A stretch of DNA of 64,000 nt. It comes from Ciona intestinalis (lineage: Eukaryota; Chordata; Ascidiacea; Phlebobranchia; Cionidae). A model generated the notes under the pieces. That model was not told the DNA's origin. It saw only the letters and a list, made by a program, of their open reading frames with translations, and ran no database searches. The position numbers and the translations under genes are program-made. How positions within the stretch are numbered: position 1 is the stretch's first letter; the number at the start of each line of letters is the position of its first letter. The DNA lies in contig NC_020177.2 in the NCBI RefSeq assembly GCF_000224145.3, positions 1,285,536-1,349,535 of the forward strand, written 5' to 3'. Positions 24,201 to 34,420 of this stretch are shown here, one piece after another.

Positions 24201-27200
24201 TTATTTCCAACTTTGTAAAAGATTATTGATACCATACACTTCAATATTGCAGCACTCAACCAAATGGAACAGTCATAAGTTGCCCAAGAACCAACACATG
24301 TCCACAGTGGCTTCCATATAATGACTGGTCTGACTGCAAGTTTCCTCTTCACCCGAATATTTATCCTCAATGTTATTTAAGTTTACAATGGAGAGTTGCA
24401 GACTGCACTGTAGACCCCAACTTTTGCAAGCAATATGTAAGTTTCTATTAAGCAAAATTTATCTTTTCTTACTTTTAAAGGATTTTTAAACCCATGTATG
24501 TAAGTTTCTGTTAAGCTAAATTTATCTGTTTTTACTTGTAAAAAGTTTTTTTTTTGTACACTTTTGTTTCTATTACAAGACTAAATTGATAATAATTAAA
24601 CTTAAATGGCTTGTCGTATGCTAGGTGTAGCGATCACGTTTATTTTTTTCTAACTAATTGTAAATATGTTTTTAATTATAAGCGTGTTTTAACAACTGTT
24701 GTTTTGTTGCTATATCCTGTCTTTTCGTTTAAAATTTATTTAAACTTTGCTACAGTAATCAGAAACACATTTACATCAAATCAAAAAAAGGAATTCATTT
24801 ATTGAATAATGATGCATTCAATGATATATGCTTTTACCTAGGAATGGAGAAGCTGTCTTGAAAACACAACATGTTTGGGCCAGTGGTCTACATGGGCAGA
24901 TTATGACAAACAGTGCAGTGCGTTTTGCACTTCAGGGAATAAGCGAAGATCTCGTTATTGTTATAAAGATGGAGAACTTCAGACAGGGTTGTGCGAAGGG
25001 TCATACTTGGCAAATAATCAAACGCAAATACAGGTACGTGATAACAGAACAAAAATACCCAAAGTTGTAACTTGACAGTGAGCACGATGTGTATGAATAC
25101 ACCATGTGTGTCTGGTGTATAAGAATACAGCCATGTTATAACTCGACAGTGAGCATGAGGTGTATGAATACACCATGTGTGTCTGGTGTATAAGAATACA
25201 CCCATGTTACAACTCGGCAGTAAGCATGAGGTGTATGAATACACCATGTGTGTCTGGTGTATAAGAATACACCCATGTTATAACTCGACAGTGAGCAAGA
25301 GGTGTACGAATACACCATGTGTGTCTGGTGTATAAGAAGACACCAATGTTATAACTCGACAGCGAGCATGAGGTGTATGAATACACCATGTGTGTCTAGT
25401 GTGAAAGAAGACACCCTTGTTTTTGTTATAACTCGACAGTGAGCTTGAGGTGTATGAATACACCATGTGTGTCTGGTGTATAAGAAAACATAAAAATGTT
25501 ATAAAATGTTACTTAAAAGAGAAAAATGATGCAGTATTATTTTCATAGCCTATGCAGAACTTAATTCTAACCTAAATCTATTCCCACAGAACTGTAGCAA
25601 GAGCGACTGTGTTATTGGAAGGCAATATCCAGTCACAACTGTAACTGAAACAAACATGATACATAACATGACGCCATTCATGTTTTATATTGGAATCGGA
25701 CTACTGGCAATCTCTCTACTTGTTTTAATTGCAAGTATAGTCTATGTTAAAAGGTATGATAATCTGTTTATACTAGTGTGCCATTTGCTGAGTGGAATCT
25801 TTAAAAAAAATCATTTCAGGAAAAGAAATTGCTTCAACCCAGTGGTCACTAATGGGTTGCAAAAATTATCTGCCATACATAAAAAAATAATAAAATATAA
25901 AAAAAAAAATCACCTACAAAGTAACATACATGGTAACTCGTAAGCTGGCATGAGGTGTACACCCGTGTTAAAACGAATGTTGAGGAGGTACATTCATTCA
26001 TTCAACTAGTAGGACTGTAACCTCAGTAGGATAGGATAGGCCATTTATTTTCAAACCTAAAGTATAATAGTAAGGTGGGGGAAAATGGGACACCTTTCCA
26101 TTCTATATTATCGTCAATGACTTAAATGTGAGTAATTATATACACAATTGACTTGTTTAGCAGGAAGAATCCAACTGACAAAACCCTCGAAGAAATNNNN
26201 NNNNNNNNNNNNNNNNNNNNNNNNNNNNNNNNNNNNNNNNNNNNNNNNNNNNNNNNNNNNNNNNNNNNNNNNNNNNNNNNNNNNNNNNNNNNNNNNNNNN
26301 NNNNNNNNNNNNNNNNNNNNNNNNNNNNNNNNNNNNNNNNNNNNNNNNNNNNNNNNNNNNNNNNNNNNNNNNNNNNNNNNNNNNNNNNNNNNNNNNNNNN
26401 NNNNNNNNNNNNNNNNNNNNNNNNNNNNNNNNNNNNNNNNNNNNNNNNNNNNNNNNNNNNNNNNNNNNNNNNNNNNNNNNNNNNNNNNNNNNNNNNNNNN
26501 NNNNNNNNNNNNNNNNNNNNNNNNNNNNNNNNNNNNNNNNNNNNNNNNNNNNNNNNNNNNNNNNNNNNNNNNNNNNNNNNNNNNNNNNNNNNNNNNNNNN
26601 NNNNNNNNNNNNNNNNNNNNNNNNNNNNNNNNNNNNNNNNNNNNNNNNNNNNNNNNNNNNNNNNNNNNNNNNNNNNNNNNNNNNNNNNNNNNNNNNNNNN
26701 NNNNNNNNNNNNNNNNNNNNNNNNNNNNNNNNNNNNNNCAAGCCTTGAACCCATTACCTATTGGTTACAGCTACAGGCAGACGCACTAACCACTATGCCA
26801 CAGCGCCGAACATTGCAGGTAGTCCTACCCTGGAGTTGATACAATACATAAAATAGTAACCAATATTCCAATACACCCAATAACCAATTATATATATAGC
26901 ATAAGAATGCACGCTGCTACCATTGTGTCCGTATGTGTCCTTGGGCAAGACACTTAACAGCAATTGCTCCAACCCAGTGGTTACTAATGGGTTGTCCAAA
27001 TTACCAGCCATACATAATAAACCCCCAAAAATAATCACATAAAGTAACATACATGGTAACTCGTAAGCATGAGGTGTATGAAGCAGAACAACCGTGTTAT
27101 TACGACTTTGGTTTTTCGGCCTCGAGAGAATGTAAAAAGAAAGTAATATATAGATTTTATATATATATATATTTAGGTGCTGCTGGCAATTCAGAAGCAG

Positions 27201-30200
27201 TAGCAGGCACAAGCAATGAAACAACAAAGCAAGAATACATTAGAAAACTACCGAGCCTTCCAAAACGGCCAAGAAGCAAAAAATCGATAAAATCAAGGCC
27301 GAGGATCTTCAGCAAATATTCAAGCGTGTTTGACAAAGTACCGACAACTCAGGGAGCAGAAAATGAAGCTTATTTTGCCAGTGAAGAACTAGGACCTTAC
27401 ACAAAAATGAAATCTTTTAGCAGCCAATACTCTATGAGTGGGCAAAGCTTTTCTGCTGGCTGTAGTGAAACAGAAAGCCTTAGATCAAAAAACAGCAGTG
27501 TTTCCGAGTTAAGTTACGCTGCAAGTAGAAAAAGACGAAATCCTACACTTTATGCTTCAGCGGCAAGAGTTCATAAGCGAAAATCAACCAGAAGGATTTT
27601 GAAACGAAACGAAATTTACATTCCGACAACCCTGAAAAGAAGTCAAACCGCTGGAGCAATTTTAAACAGTTCAATAAAGACACCAGTGAATGAAGAAGGG
27701 TATCTCGTGCCAAACACTGTTGCTTTGAATGCAAAGACAGTCCAAACACCAGATTATGTGTCGATAGAAAGAAACAACACAAGTCTATCTGACAATACAG
27801 AAAATCCAACAAATGTTAACAAATAGAAAACCGAACAAATGTTAACGAATAACAAAGCTGACAATGTACAATAACGATATACAATCTAAAGCCATCAATA
27901 AATGTAGAATTACTTACGCAGAGTATGTAACTTAAAATTATACTTTAAGAGAGGTGTCTATTTCATCCACCCTGTGTCTACTTACAAGTTCCAACTTAAA
28001 AAAAATCTTAGGAAAAAACAAGTAACATACACGGTAACTTGAAGCTGACATGAGGTGTATAAAACAGAGGTTGTCCAAATTATCAGCCATACATAAAAAT
28101 TAAAAAAATCCTGAAAAATAATCACACACGAAGTAACATACATGGGAACTTGAAGCTAGCATGTGGTGTATGAAACAGAACATCTGTGTTAGAGTGTTGT
28201 TTTCTGACCACGCAAGGATACATTCAAAGCAAGTTACATTCATTCATACATTCACTTTATAACTTTGTGTCATTACTTAGTGACAACCAGATTAAAAAGC
28301 AATTATCATGTGTCTTGCTCAAGGACTCATTTGCCTACAATGGTAGCAGCATCAAGCTGTGAACCCTGTAGGATATCATTATGAAGCGAGTACTGTAGCC
28401 ACTGTTTTATTTCTGTAAGTTTAGTTGTAATACAGTAATTAATTATATGAAATAAAGTAATTATGTGCCGTAAGTGCACACCCATTAAAAAAACAACAGC
28501 CTGGAATACACCATATGTGATTTTATGATTTCATTTAAATGTTTATTATAAACAATCTTAAAAACTTCTTCTGTTTTTGCAACATTAGCCATACTCATGT
28601 TATCATGTGATTTTACGTGTGTTTTGTATATATATTTATATAATGTAGGGGTTAACTTTTACAGTCATAATTATTATGTAAAATATGATTCTATTTGCTG
28701 CATTATTAATAAATATTAAAAATTGACACATGATATTTTGTTGTTTCAGAATTAAAGTTTGTTTTTTTTAGGAATTTTTGTTTTAATAACTATAGCCTAC
28801 TACAATTTATGTCAAAAAGAAATCAAATACTACTTATTTTAAAACATAGACAGTTTACCAATTACAATAGTATTACTAAAATAAAACTTAAACTGCATAT
28901 ACATATATAGAACATCTGTGTTAGAGTGTTGTTTTCTGACCACGCAAGGATAAAGCAAGTTACATTCAAAGCAAGTTACATTCATTCATACATTCACTTT
29001 ATAACTTTGTGTCATTACTTAGTGACAACCAGATTAAAGCAATTATCATGTGTCTTGCTATTACAATATATAAAACAAAGCTATTTTTTAGTTATAAAAC
29101 TAGAGTTTAAGATCAGGAAACATGTTTCATATATGGTCATACAACTAATCTACATGACTGAGGTCCTATAGCGTGGCATGCCATATGACGAGTTTTAGCA
29201 ACTTAGCCCCAACAAAAATTACCTATAACTTTGTTGACAAAACTATAGTTACAGAACGTGCATAGTTTACAGCTACTTACAGTTAAATTACCTGCATGGT
29301 CACTTACAAGCTTCTGTCGCTGTGCGTACAATTCTTCTCAGTTAAATGTTGAATTTCTTCTAAATCAGCTGAAAGTTAAACAAGAACTTTGCCTTAAATA
29401 TTCCATTGGCTGTGTAATATCAGAAAGTTTATTTTTAATACATCACATTCTAATGCTCACATGTTGATTTATAACATGGGTGTCTTCTTATACCCCAGAC
29501 ACACATGGTGTATTCATACACCTCATGCTTACTGTCGAGTTATAACATGGGTGTCTTCTTATACCCCAGACACACATGGTGTATTCAAACACCTCATTCT
29601 CACTGTCGAGTTATAAAATGGGTGTCTTCTTATACACCAGACACACATGGTGTATTCATACACCTCATGCTTACTGTCGAGTTATAACATGGGTGTCTTC
29701 TTATACACCAGACACACATGGTGTATTCATACACCATATGCTTACTGTCGAATTATAAAATGGGTGTCTTCTTATACACCAGACACACATGGTGTATTCA
29801 TACACCTCATGCTCACTGTCGAGTTATAACATGGGTGTCTTCTTATACACCAGACACACATGGTGTATTCATGCACCTCATGCTCACCGCCAAGTTATAA
29901 CATGGGTGTCTTCTTATACACCAGACACACATGGTGTATTCATACACCTCATGCTCACTGTCGAGTTATAACATGGGTGTCTTCTTATACACCAAACACA
30001 CATGGTGTATTCATACACCTCATGCTCACTGTCAAGTTATAGCATTACATAATCAACCATCAATAAAATAATCACTTACCAACAATTGTGAAGATAGCTG
30101 CATCAAGTAGTGAAGAAGCGATATCAGATAAAAGATTATGAGGCAATCGTTGTTGCTGGTCTCTAAGTGAAATATATAATGTGTATTAGGTAGCACTGGA

Positions 30201-30770
30201 ATGGAATATGTTTCTTTTGGCCCCAAAATTTTCATAGCAATATGGTGGGAAGTAGCCTAAATAATTTCGCTAGTTGGTGATGACAAATTTGATTTTTTCT
30301 ATTTTGTTGGGACCTGTTTGTTTTGCGGTTTTTACACATTCAATTTAAACCCTAAGCCTAAAACCAAAAACTTGGGCAAATTACATTGAAAACCTTTTCA
30401 GCGCATAATATCCAAATTTCCTAATTGCGTTTTAAACAATTAACAATGATCTAAGGAAGTGGGTGGGGAATTTGGTTTATAATTCTTTAAATGTTCCTTT
30501 TTTACTACAGAATTGGATGAGAAAATGGAATAAAAAAGTGTCCAATCCTCCCGTACTCTACTACATATAGATATAAAATAACTGCAATATATTACAAACT
30601 GCACAAAACAAACCAACTTACCCTGGAAGTTTCTGAACCAAGTTTTGCAATTTGTCTAACAGTTGGTATTGCCTAGTTTGTGAATCACTGAGGCTACTAC
30701 TACAGCATGGGCCGTCACTAGCTGTGGTGAAAGAGTATGGCACATATTCAACTGGTTGATCACAGTCCAT
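21274..30770 (-). CDS. DGCR6: DGCR6-like protein
   Basis: Five minus-strand exons: 30622-30770 (MDCDQPVEYVPYSF..), 30080-30162 (QQQRLPHNLLSDIASSLL), 29292-29368 (DLEEIQHLTEKN..), 22028-22149 (LKQQLSRDQREDARTC..) and 21274-21405 (RLLVELDQKVMMQQ.., TAG). The order and motifs match vertebrate DGCR6 (QQRLSYTTLSDLALALL, EIQHLTEKSLYNQR, DQKV..QQ.TL..AGV.GF.VT). The product would be about 187 residues, ending roughly 30 residues earlier than human. Vertebrate DGCR6 maps to the 22q11 deletion region and has a fly relative, gonadal; its biochemical role is poorly defined. Exon 3 is 77 nt where phase demands 78: after EKN the match (YAQRQKLVSDHA) continues in another frame, so the sequence as given is frameshifted. 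The 7.1-kb intron between exons 3 and 4 hosts an opposite-strand gene. Confidence 0.88.
21440..21762 (-). repeat. SINE, best-preserved copy, with tRNA-like head
   Basis: Minus-strand reading has head, body and tail. The head carries a box A-like TAGCACAGTTGGTTAGCGC and a box B-like GGGTTTAATGC, as expected of an RNA polymerase III promoter from a tRNA-derived SINE. The body has TGGGCAAGACACTTAATGGC and TCCAACCCAGTGGTCACTAA. The tail is GGTGTATGAAACAGAACA. It lies in the sense direction of DGCR6, about 35 nt upstream of the last-exon acceptor. Confidence 0.8.
22180..22480 (+). repeat. SINE copy in DGCR6 intron
   Basis: Plus-strand body (TTGTGGGCGTATGTGTCC, CCAACCCAGTGGTCATTTA) with a duplicated ACAAAGTTACATATATAA stretch before the tail. 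Confidence 0.6.
22870..23040 (-). repeat. SINE copy
   Basis: Antisense: GCCGGAAAACGACAGTCG, then TTACTTTGTGGGTGATTG and CCATTAGTGACCATTGGG. The head is missing. Confidence 0.6.
23410..27826 (+). CDS. Type I membrane protein with thrombospondin type-1 repeat, nested in DGCR6
   Basis: Exons 23410-23484, 23886-23965, 24253-24436, 24842-25033, 25590-25753, 26164 into the N gap, and 27177-27826 (TAG). All joins outside the gap agree in phase. MMGIMFYVILQLALYQIVNS is a signal peptide. The ectodomain has a Cys-rich part (exon 3, with WLPYNDWSDC) and a TSP1 repeat (CLGQWSTWADYDKQCSAFC.., SRYC). A membrane segment follows (FYIGIGLLAISLLVLIASIV) with a basic stop-transfer KRKN. The last exon encodes about 215 residues of Ser/Lys/Arg-rich cytoplasmic tail with no domain I recognise. 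TSP1 repeats usually mediate adhesion or guidance contacts. The gene lies wholly within a DGCR6 intron, on the other strand. At least one exon may be lost in the 542-N gap. Confidence 0.82.
24600..24775 (+). repeat. Dispersed repeat family 3
   Basis: GTGTTTTAACAACTGTTG followed by TATCCTGTCTTTTCG and CTTTGCTACAGTAATCAG, 65 nt before the TSP1 exon. Confidence 0.65.
25073..25500 (-). repeat. 71-bp minisatellite, array 1
   Basis: About six head-to-tail copies of a 71-bp unit. Each unit holds two inverted repeats, GGTGTATGAATACACC and GGTGTATAAGAATACACC-type. The array lies in the intron after the TSP1 exon. The same unit recurs at 29465 and 60585. Confidence 0.9.
25825..26000 (+). repeat. SINE copy
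   Basis: TTCAACCCAGTGGTCACTAA, GGTAACTCGTAAGCTGGC and a tail with ACATTCATTCATTCA. It sits in an intron of the TSP1 gene. Confidence 0.65.
26070..26120 (-). mobile_element. MITE fragment, TAGGGTGGGG family
   Basis: One end only: TAGTAAGGTGGGGGAAAATG and GGGACACCTTTCC. Confidence 0.5.
26197..26738. other. Assembly gap, 542 N
   Basis: Run of N that starts inside a coding exon of the nested membrane-protein gene (after ..TDKTLEE) and ends in a SINE head. Confidence 0.97.
26739..26815 (-). repeat. SINE head fragment
   Basis: Antisense tRNA-like part: GCAGACGCACTAACCACTATG and CACAGCGCCGAAC; the rest is in the gap. Confidence 0.55.
26905..27150 (+). repeat. SINE copy
   Basis: Sense copy (GTCCTTGGGCAAGACACTTA, CAACCCAGTGGTTACTAATG, GTGTATGAAGCAGAACAACC). 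It ends about 30 nt before the acceptor of the last exon of the nested gene. Confidence 0.7.
27897..27902 (+). terminator. AATAAA poly(A) signal, nested membrane-protein gene
   Basis: AATAAA 71 nt after the TAG stop at 27826. Confidence 0.55.
28015..28330 (+). repeat. SINE tails plus duplicated flank
   Basis: Two stacked SINE tails (about 28030-28075 and 28085-28250). The stretch 28178-28320 is repeated at 28911-29060 with small indels, as a local segmental duplication 0.7 kb apart. Confidence 0.6.
28911..29060 (+). repeat. Second copy of the 28178-28320 segment
   Basis: Repeats AGAACATCTGTGTTAGAGTG, TTTCTGACCACGCAAGGATA and TGTCATTACTTAGTGACAAC in the same order. Confidence 0.7.
29465..30048 (+). 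repeat. 71-bp minisatellite, array 2
   Basis: About eight copies of the same 71-bp unit as at 25073, inverted relative to that array (TATAACATGGGTGTCTTCTT.. CTCACTGTCGAGT). It fills most of the DGCR6 intron between exons 2 and 3. Confidence 0.92.
30398..30572 (+). mobile_element. MITE, TAGGGTGGGG family, 5'-truncated
   Basis: GCGCATAATATCCAAATTTCC, TTTTAAACAATTAACAATG and the end CCTCCCGTACTCTACTACAT, in DGCR6 intron 1. Confidence 0.6.
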
Positions 30771-31566
30771 GTAAAGCCGTTTCGTTTTACTTTAAATGAT
30801 AACTTTATTGAGATCTCTAACCTGTAACACAAAATTCAGATTACTTGTTTGTTACTTTTGTACATCTATATATTAAAATGACCCATTAAGTAATCTGTAA
30901 ACGAAGCAAGTTTAACATTTTTGCAACCACAAAAAATACATCGGAGAAACACAGGAAAACATTTTACAATTCATACCGGGCGGTATTAGACTTTGCTAAT
31001 AGTATCCGGGCGCTAATTGTACCCCAATGGCCCAATAACCATTGTCACCGTGTATTTTACTCTTTCACGAATAAAACGTTGAAAACACATTAATTTGCAA
31101 TTTAACATGTAATGTGACATGTAGTTATTCTGTCGTCGTTATATGTTTGTGTATTGTAACACCGCGACGATAGTTATATATAGAGGAAGATGAAACACAT
31201 TTTCATTCTATTTTCACGTCCTGTTTGATAGTAATAAATATAAAACATTCAAAGAAGTAATATTATTTTGTAATGTTAGAAGTTAATGTTATAAGCGAAG
31301 TGGTTTTAATACGTTTCTGCTTCATCAGTAGGTATTAGTTAATACACCGGAGTGATTACAATAGAAATTGCGGCATTCTGTCCGGACGATTGTTTGTTGC
31401 GCAATGCCAAACTATATTATAAAACACAACCAAATAAGTTTGAAACTTGTTTAATGTTTTCTACGATTTATTTAAACTTTAGTTCATGTTGCCTTGAACG
31501 AGTTCGCTCTTCGTTCATTCTTCTGAAAAGTAAAAAATGTCTTCTGTATATTTATATATACTATAC

Positions 31567-31770
31567 TAGTAGGGTGGGGTAAAGATGGGACACCTTTTCG
31601 TTCTATTATCTCGTCTCATTTGGTAGTAAACAAAGAACATTGAAAATTGCTTAAACCTCATCCTTACAACTCTCATAGGCTGTTGTTAATTGTTTAAAAC
31701 ACGATCAGGATATACGGATATTACGTGCTAAAGTTGTCCTATCTTCTCCCAACCTACTATATACACTAAA
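31567..31770 (-). mobile_element. MITE, TAGGGTGGGG family
   Basis: Complete copy: TAGTAGGGTGGGGTAAAGAT to TTCTCCCAACCTACTATATA. Confidence 0.8.
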
Positions 31771-31924
31771 AATTTAATCTACGTATGTCTGCAAGTATTC
31801 AAAATGAATTGTTAATTCAACCTAATGAGCATAAACATGCAGCCTTTATATTAATAGTAGTAGTTTATAAGTATATGAAGCCATGCGCTTGCTATATATA
31901 TTATGTTGTATAAATAAAATGGTA

Positions 31925-32123
31925 TAGTAGGGTGGGGGAAGTTGGACACGTTTAGCACGTAATATCTAAATATCCTGATCGTGTTTTAAACAATTAACAA
32001 TGGTTTGTGAGAGTCGTGACGATATGGTTTTATAATTCTTTGAATAATTTTTGTTTTGTACCAAATGGGACGAGAAAATAGAATAAAAAGGTGTCCCATC
32101 TTTCCCCACCCTACTATATATTA
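31925..32123 (+). mobile_element. MITE, TAGGGTGGGG family
   Basis: Complete copy: TAGTAGGGTGGGGGAAGTTG to TTTCCCCACCCTACTATATA. It is in opposite orientation to its neighbour at 31567. Confidence 0.82.
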
Positions 32124-32129
32124 TGTTAT

Positions 32130-32383
32130 ATAAATAAGTATACCTATACCGTCCGTCTTTCCCGTGGATCTCTGCGCTGACGGTCCCGCGGAACCGGCAG
32201 AGGGCGACCTGTATAGTAAATATCTAAGTTTCATGTTCATTGGTCTAATATCTGGTAATCTTACGGATAGTAACCCTCTGTTCCTCTACGTCGTCTACGC
32301 CGCCTTCCCCAGAAAGCATCTGTGGTGTGCGCACACAGCAAAAGTCCAAAGACCAGAATGATAAGTAAAGCTTTGTTTACCAT
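32130..32383 (-). CDS. Secreted arginine-rich short peptide
   Basis: Minus-strand exon 1 is 32265-32383. It encodes a signal peptide (MVNKALLIILVFGLLLCAHT) followed by a short segment, DAFWG, seven consecutive arginines and GTEGYYP. A good donor (gtaagatt) follows. The next exon (from 32208 downward, after TATACAG) continues in phase with PSPSAGSAGPSAQRSTGKTDG. It either reads to a TAA about 32127 or is spliced again at GTATAG or GTATAC; I could not settle the 3' end. A secreted, highly cationic product could be an antimicrobial peptide or a proprotein cut by a furin-like enzyme; this is inference. Not recognised as a named family. Confidence 0.6.
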
Positions 32384-33007
32384 CTGTAACGAGAAATGGG
32401 ATATTTAATTAAAGAACATAAAATACTTATACGGCTACATGGTCTATTCATAGTCTATATTCTCGCTGTTGTGTTATATCGTGTTGATGTGTCAGACATA
32501 CATAACATCCACTATCCTCACATGTATACTTTACAACTCGACTGTTGGATATCAATTATGAAATAAAATTACATCTGCTACTGTGCCGAGTATGAAGTTT
32601 TTAAACGGAAACCACTGATTGGTTTTTACTGGTAAAAGCCTTTGTTTCGTAGTCGACATATGGCGCACAAGAACGGACTTAAATGTGTATTGTGATGCAG
32701 TAATTTAACCATTCTATTTTCCAAGGGTAAGGTCTCGCATCAGCATGGCATGCAATGGGTCCCGGATTTCGACCAGGATTGTACCTTACACTCGGGGTCC
32801 TGCCACGTAAAACAGTAATTTATATTGAGTTCTTGTGCAATAAATGCGTAAAAAGTTATAACACTGTGAAATAAAAGCTACATAAGTGTGCATATGTCTT
32901 ATAGTTAGTGCAAATAGTTTGGAATGGTGGATCAACAATTCCCCTAAAACGACAATCCAAATTCGCGAATCATTGTGAACTTAGTTTGTTGCATCACAAA
33001 GTTGAGC

Positions 33008-33121
33008 TGACGTCATAATCAGCCCGCTATCTTATCCTTGAAGCTGATTAGTCAGATTGCTCACGTGACTGACGCCTCGCACCAGCTGATTACGCCCGCC
33101 TTGATTACTTCGTGTATAAAA
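33008..33121 (+). promoter_or_regulatory. Core promoter with CRE, E-box and TATA box
   Basis: Palindromic CRE TGACGTCA at 33008-33015, E-box CACGTG at 33062-33067 and TATAAAA at 33115-33121, in 115 nt of relatively GC-rich sequence. The order and spacing suit a promoter starting near 33145 and reading plus. The CRE and E-box would bind bZIP and bHLH factors. Confidence 0.5.
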
Positions 33122-33750
33122 CGCCTCTTCTACAGCGAGTTAGCACGTTCGAGTTTAGAGGAAGTTTGTTCCAGGCTGATGTACAAGTTTGAAGGTTTCA
33201 ACAAGTTTTCTTGAAAGACTTGAGTTAAGTTCTATTTTATTACATTAGTGTAATGTTCAAACTATACTGACTATTTTACTGCATTTAATACACTATATTG
33301 TTTTGCATTATATGCAATACTGTTATGCCACAAGTTTTGTGCCTTGCGCCTATTACTTTATTATATTAACTATAGATTACTCTTCATCATATTCTGTTTC
33401 AGAAATCGCGACGGTTCTGCTGTATTACGTCACAATATACGTTACTCGCGACGTTAGGTCACAATTGATGCGTTCGTTATATTCGTTACGTCACAACTCG
33501 ACACAATTTCTCGCGTTATTGTTACGTCATAGCTCAACCACATGCGCTTGCCATAATGCGGTTTGTTCTACGCTTGCGTTTCGCGTTTTTTTTTTCATGG
33601 GGCCCCATGCGCGTTTTGCATCGATGCAAGGCACATTACTTGTATATTTTTAATTATATTTGCGCTATATGAGCGCGAAGCAAGAAGATCAAAGAATTGG
33701 TAAAGTATAAATCACAATTGGCATTGTCACCTACATAACCTCTTTTCTAG

Positions 33751-34420
33751 AAACATCGATGATGTGACGTCACGAAGTGGTAATAATGCAACAGAAGAAC
33801 CAACTTCGTAAGTTTTTTGTTTCGTCAGAAACTTATTTGCATTAAACGATGTTTTAAAGTTAAAATTTGCAGGACATGGTATGTGACGTCACAGAGGATC
33901 AAGCCGACCATCACGATAAGAAAGAATGGAGGTAATTATGACGTAATACTGTACAAACTGTCATTTATTTATTAAAGTAACGTTTTTTTGCAGAAAAGTT
34001 AGCAAGGAAAGCTGCCGAAGAAAATCGCACGGTATGGTATTTTGTATTATCAATGTTTAATATTTAGTAATAAACGATAACTTTAAAATGATTTTAAATG
34101 CGGAATAAACTGTTTTTAATATAGTAAGGTGGGGGAAGATGGGACACCTTCAGCACATAATATCTGAAAATCCTGATCCAATTTTAAACAATTACTAACG
34201 GTCAATGGGAGTCGTGAGCATAGTTTATAATTTCTTGAAAGTTCTTTGTTTACTACTTAACAGGGCGAGAAAATAGAGGTAAAAGGTGTTCTATCTTCCC
34301 CCACCCTACTATATACTGTTTTTGCTTTTATTTTTTGCCCTTTTTCCTAACTAATCTTTAACTTTACAGAAGAAGAACAAAGACGAAGACGCGATAAAGG
34401 ATACACGGTTTGAGATTTGA
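33751..34420 (+). CDS. Small Lys/Glu-rich protein of unknown function (5' end unresolved)
   Basis: Four exons, 33751-33807, 33873-33931, 33994-34031 and 34370-34420 (TGA), agree in phase. They read ..NIDDVTSRSGNNATEEPTST, WYVTSQRIKPTITIRKNGEK, LARKAAEENRT and KKNKDEDAIKDTRFEI. The C-terminus is charged and probably helical. The obvious first exon, ATG at 33669 with donor after 33699 (MSAKQEDQRI), is one base out of phase with the next exon. So either the start is elsewhere, perhaps in the 33145-33300 leader, or one base is missing. No domain recognised. Confidence 0.5.
34124..34317 (+). mobile_element. MITE, TAGGGTGGGG family
   Basis: Complete copy in the last intron of the small gene: TAGTAAGGTGGGGGAAGATG to TTCCCCCACCCTACTATATA. 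Confidence 0.8.

Noticed and set aside
25073..25500. Tandem 60-residue ORFs in the 71-bp arrays, and possible CRISPR-like repeats
   Set aside because: The unit is 71 bp, not a multiple of three, so the overlapping ORFs are an effect of a stop-poor repeat. There are no unique spacers and the genome is eukaryotic, so it is a minisatellite.
26122..26839. ORFs of about 200 residues on both strands
   Set aside because: They consist almost wholly of N from the assembly gap.
31352..31582. 76-codon ORF near the DGCR6 5' end
   Set aside because: No splice or homology support; its end runs into a MITE.
33303..33653. 116-codon plus-strand ORF
   Set aside because: Low-complexity translation over CGTCA-rich, AT-rich sequence, no domain, and not in phase with the exons at 33751 onward.
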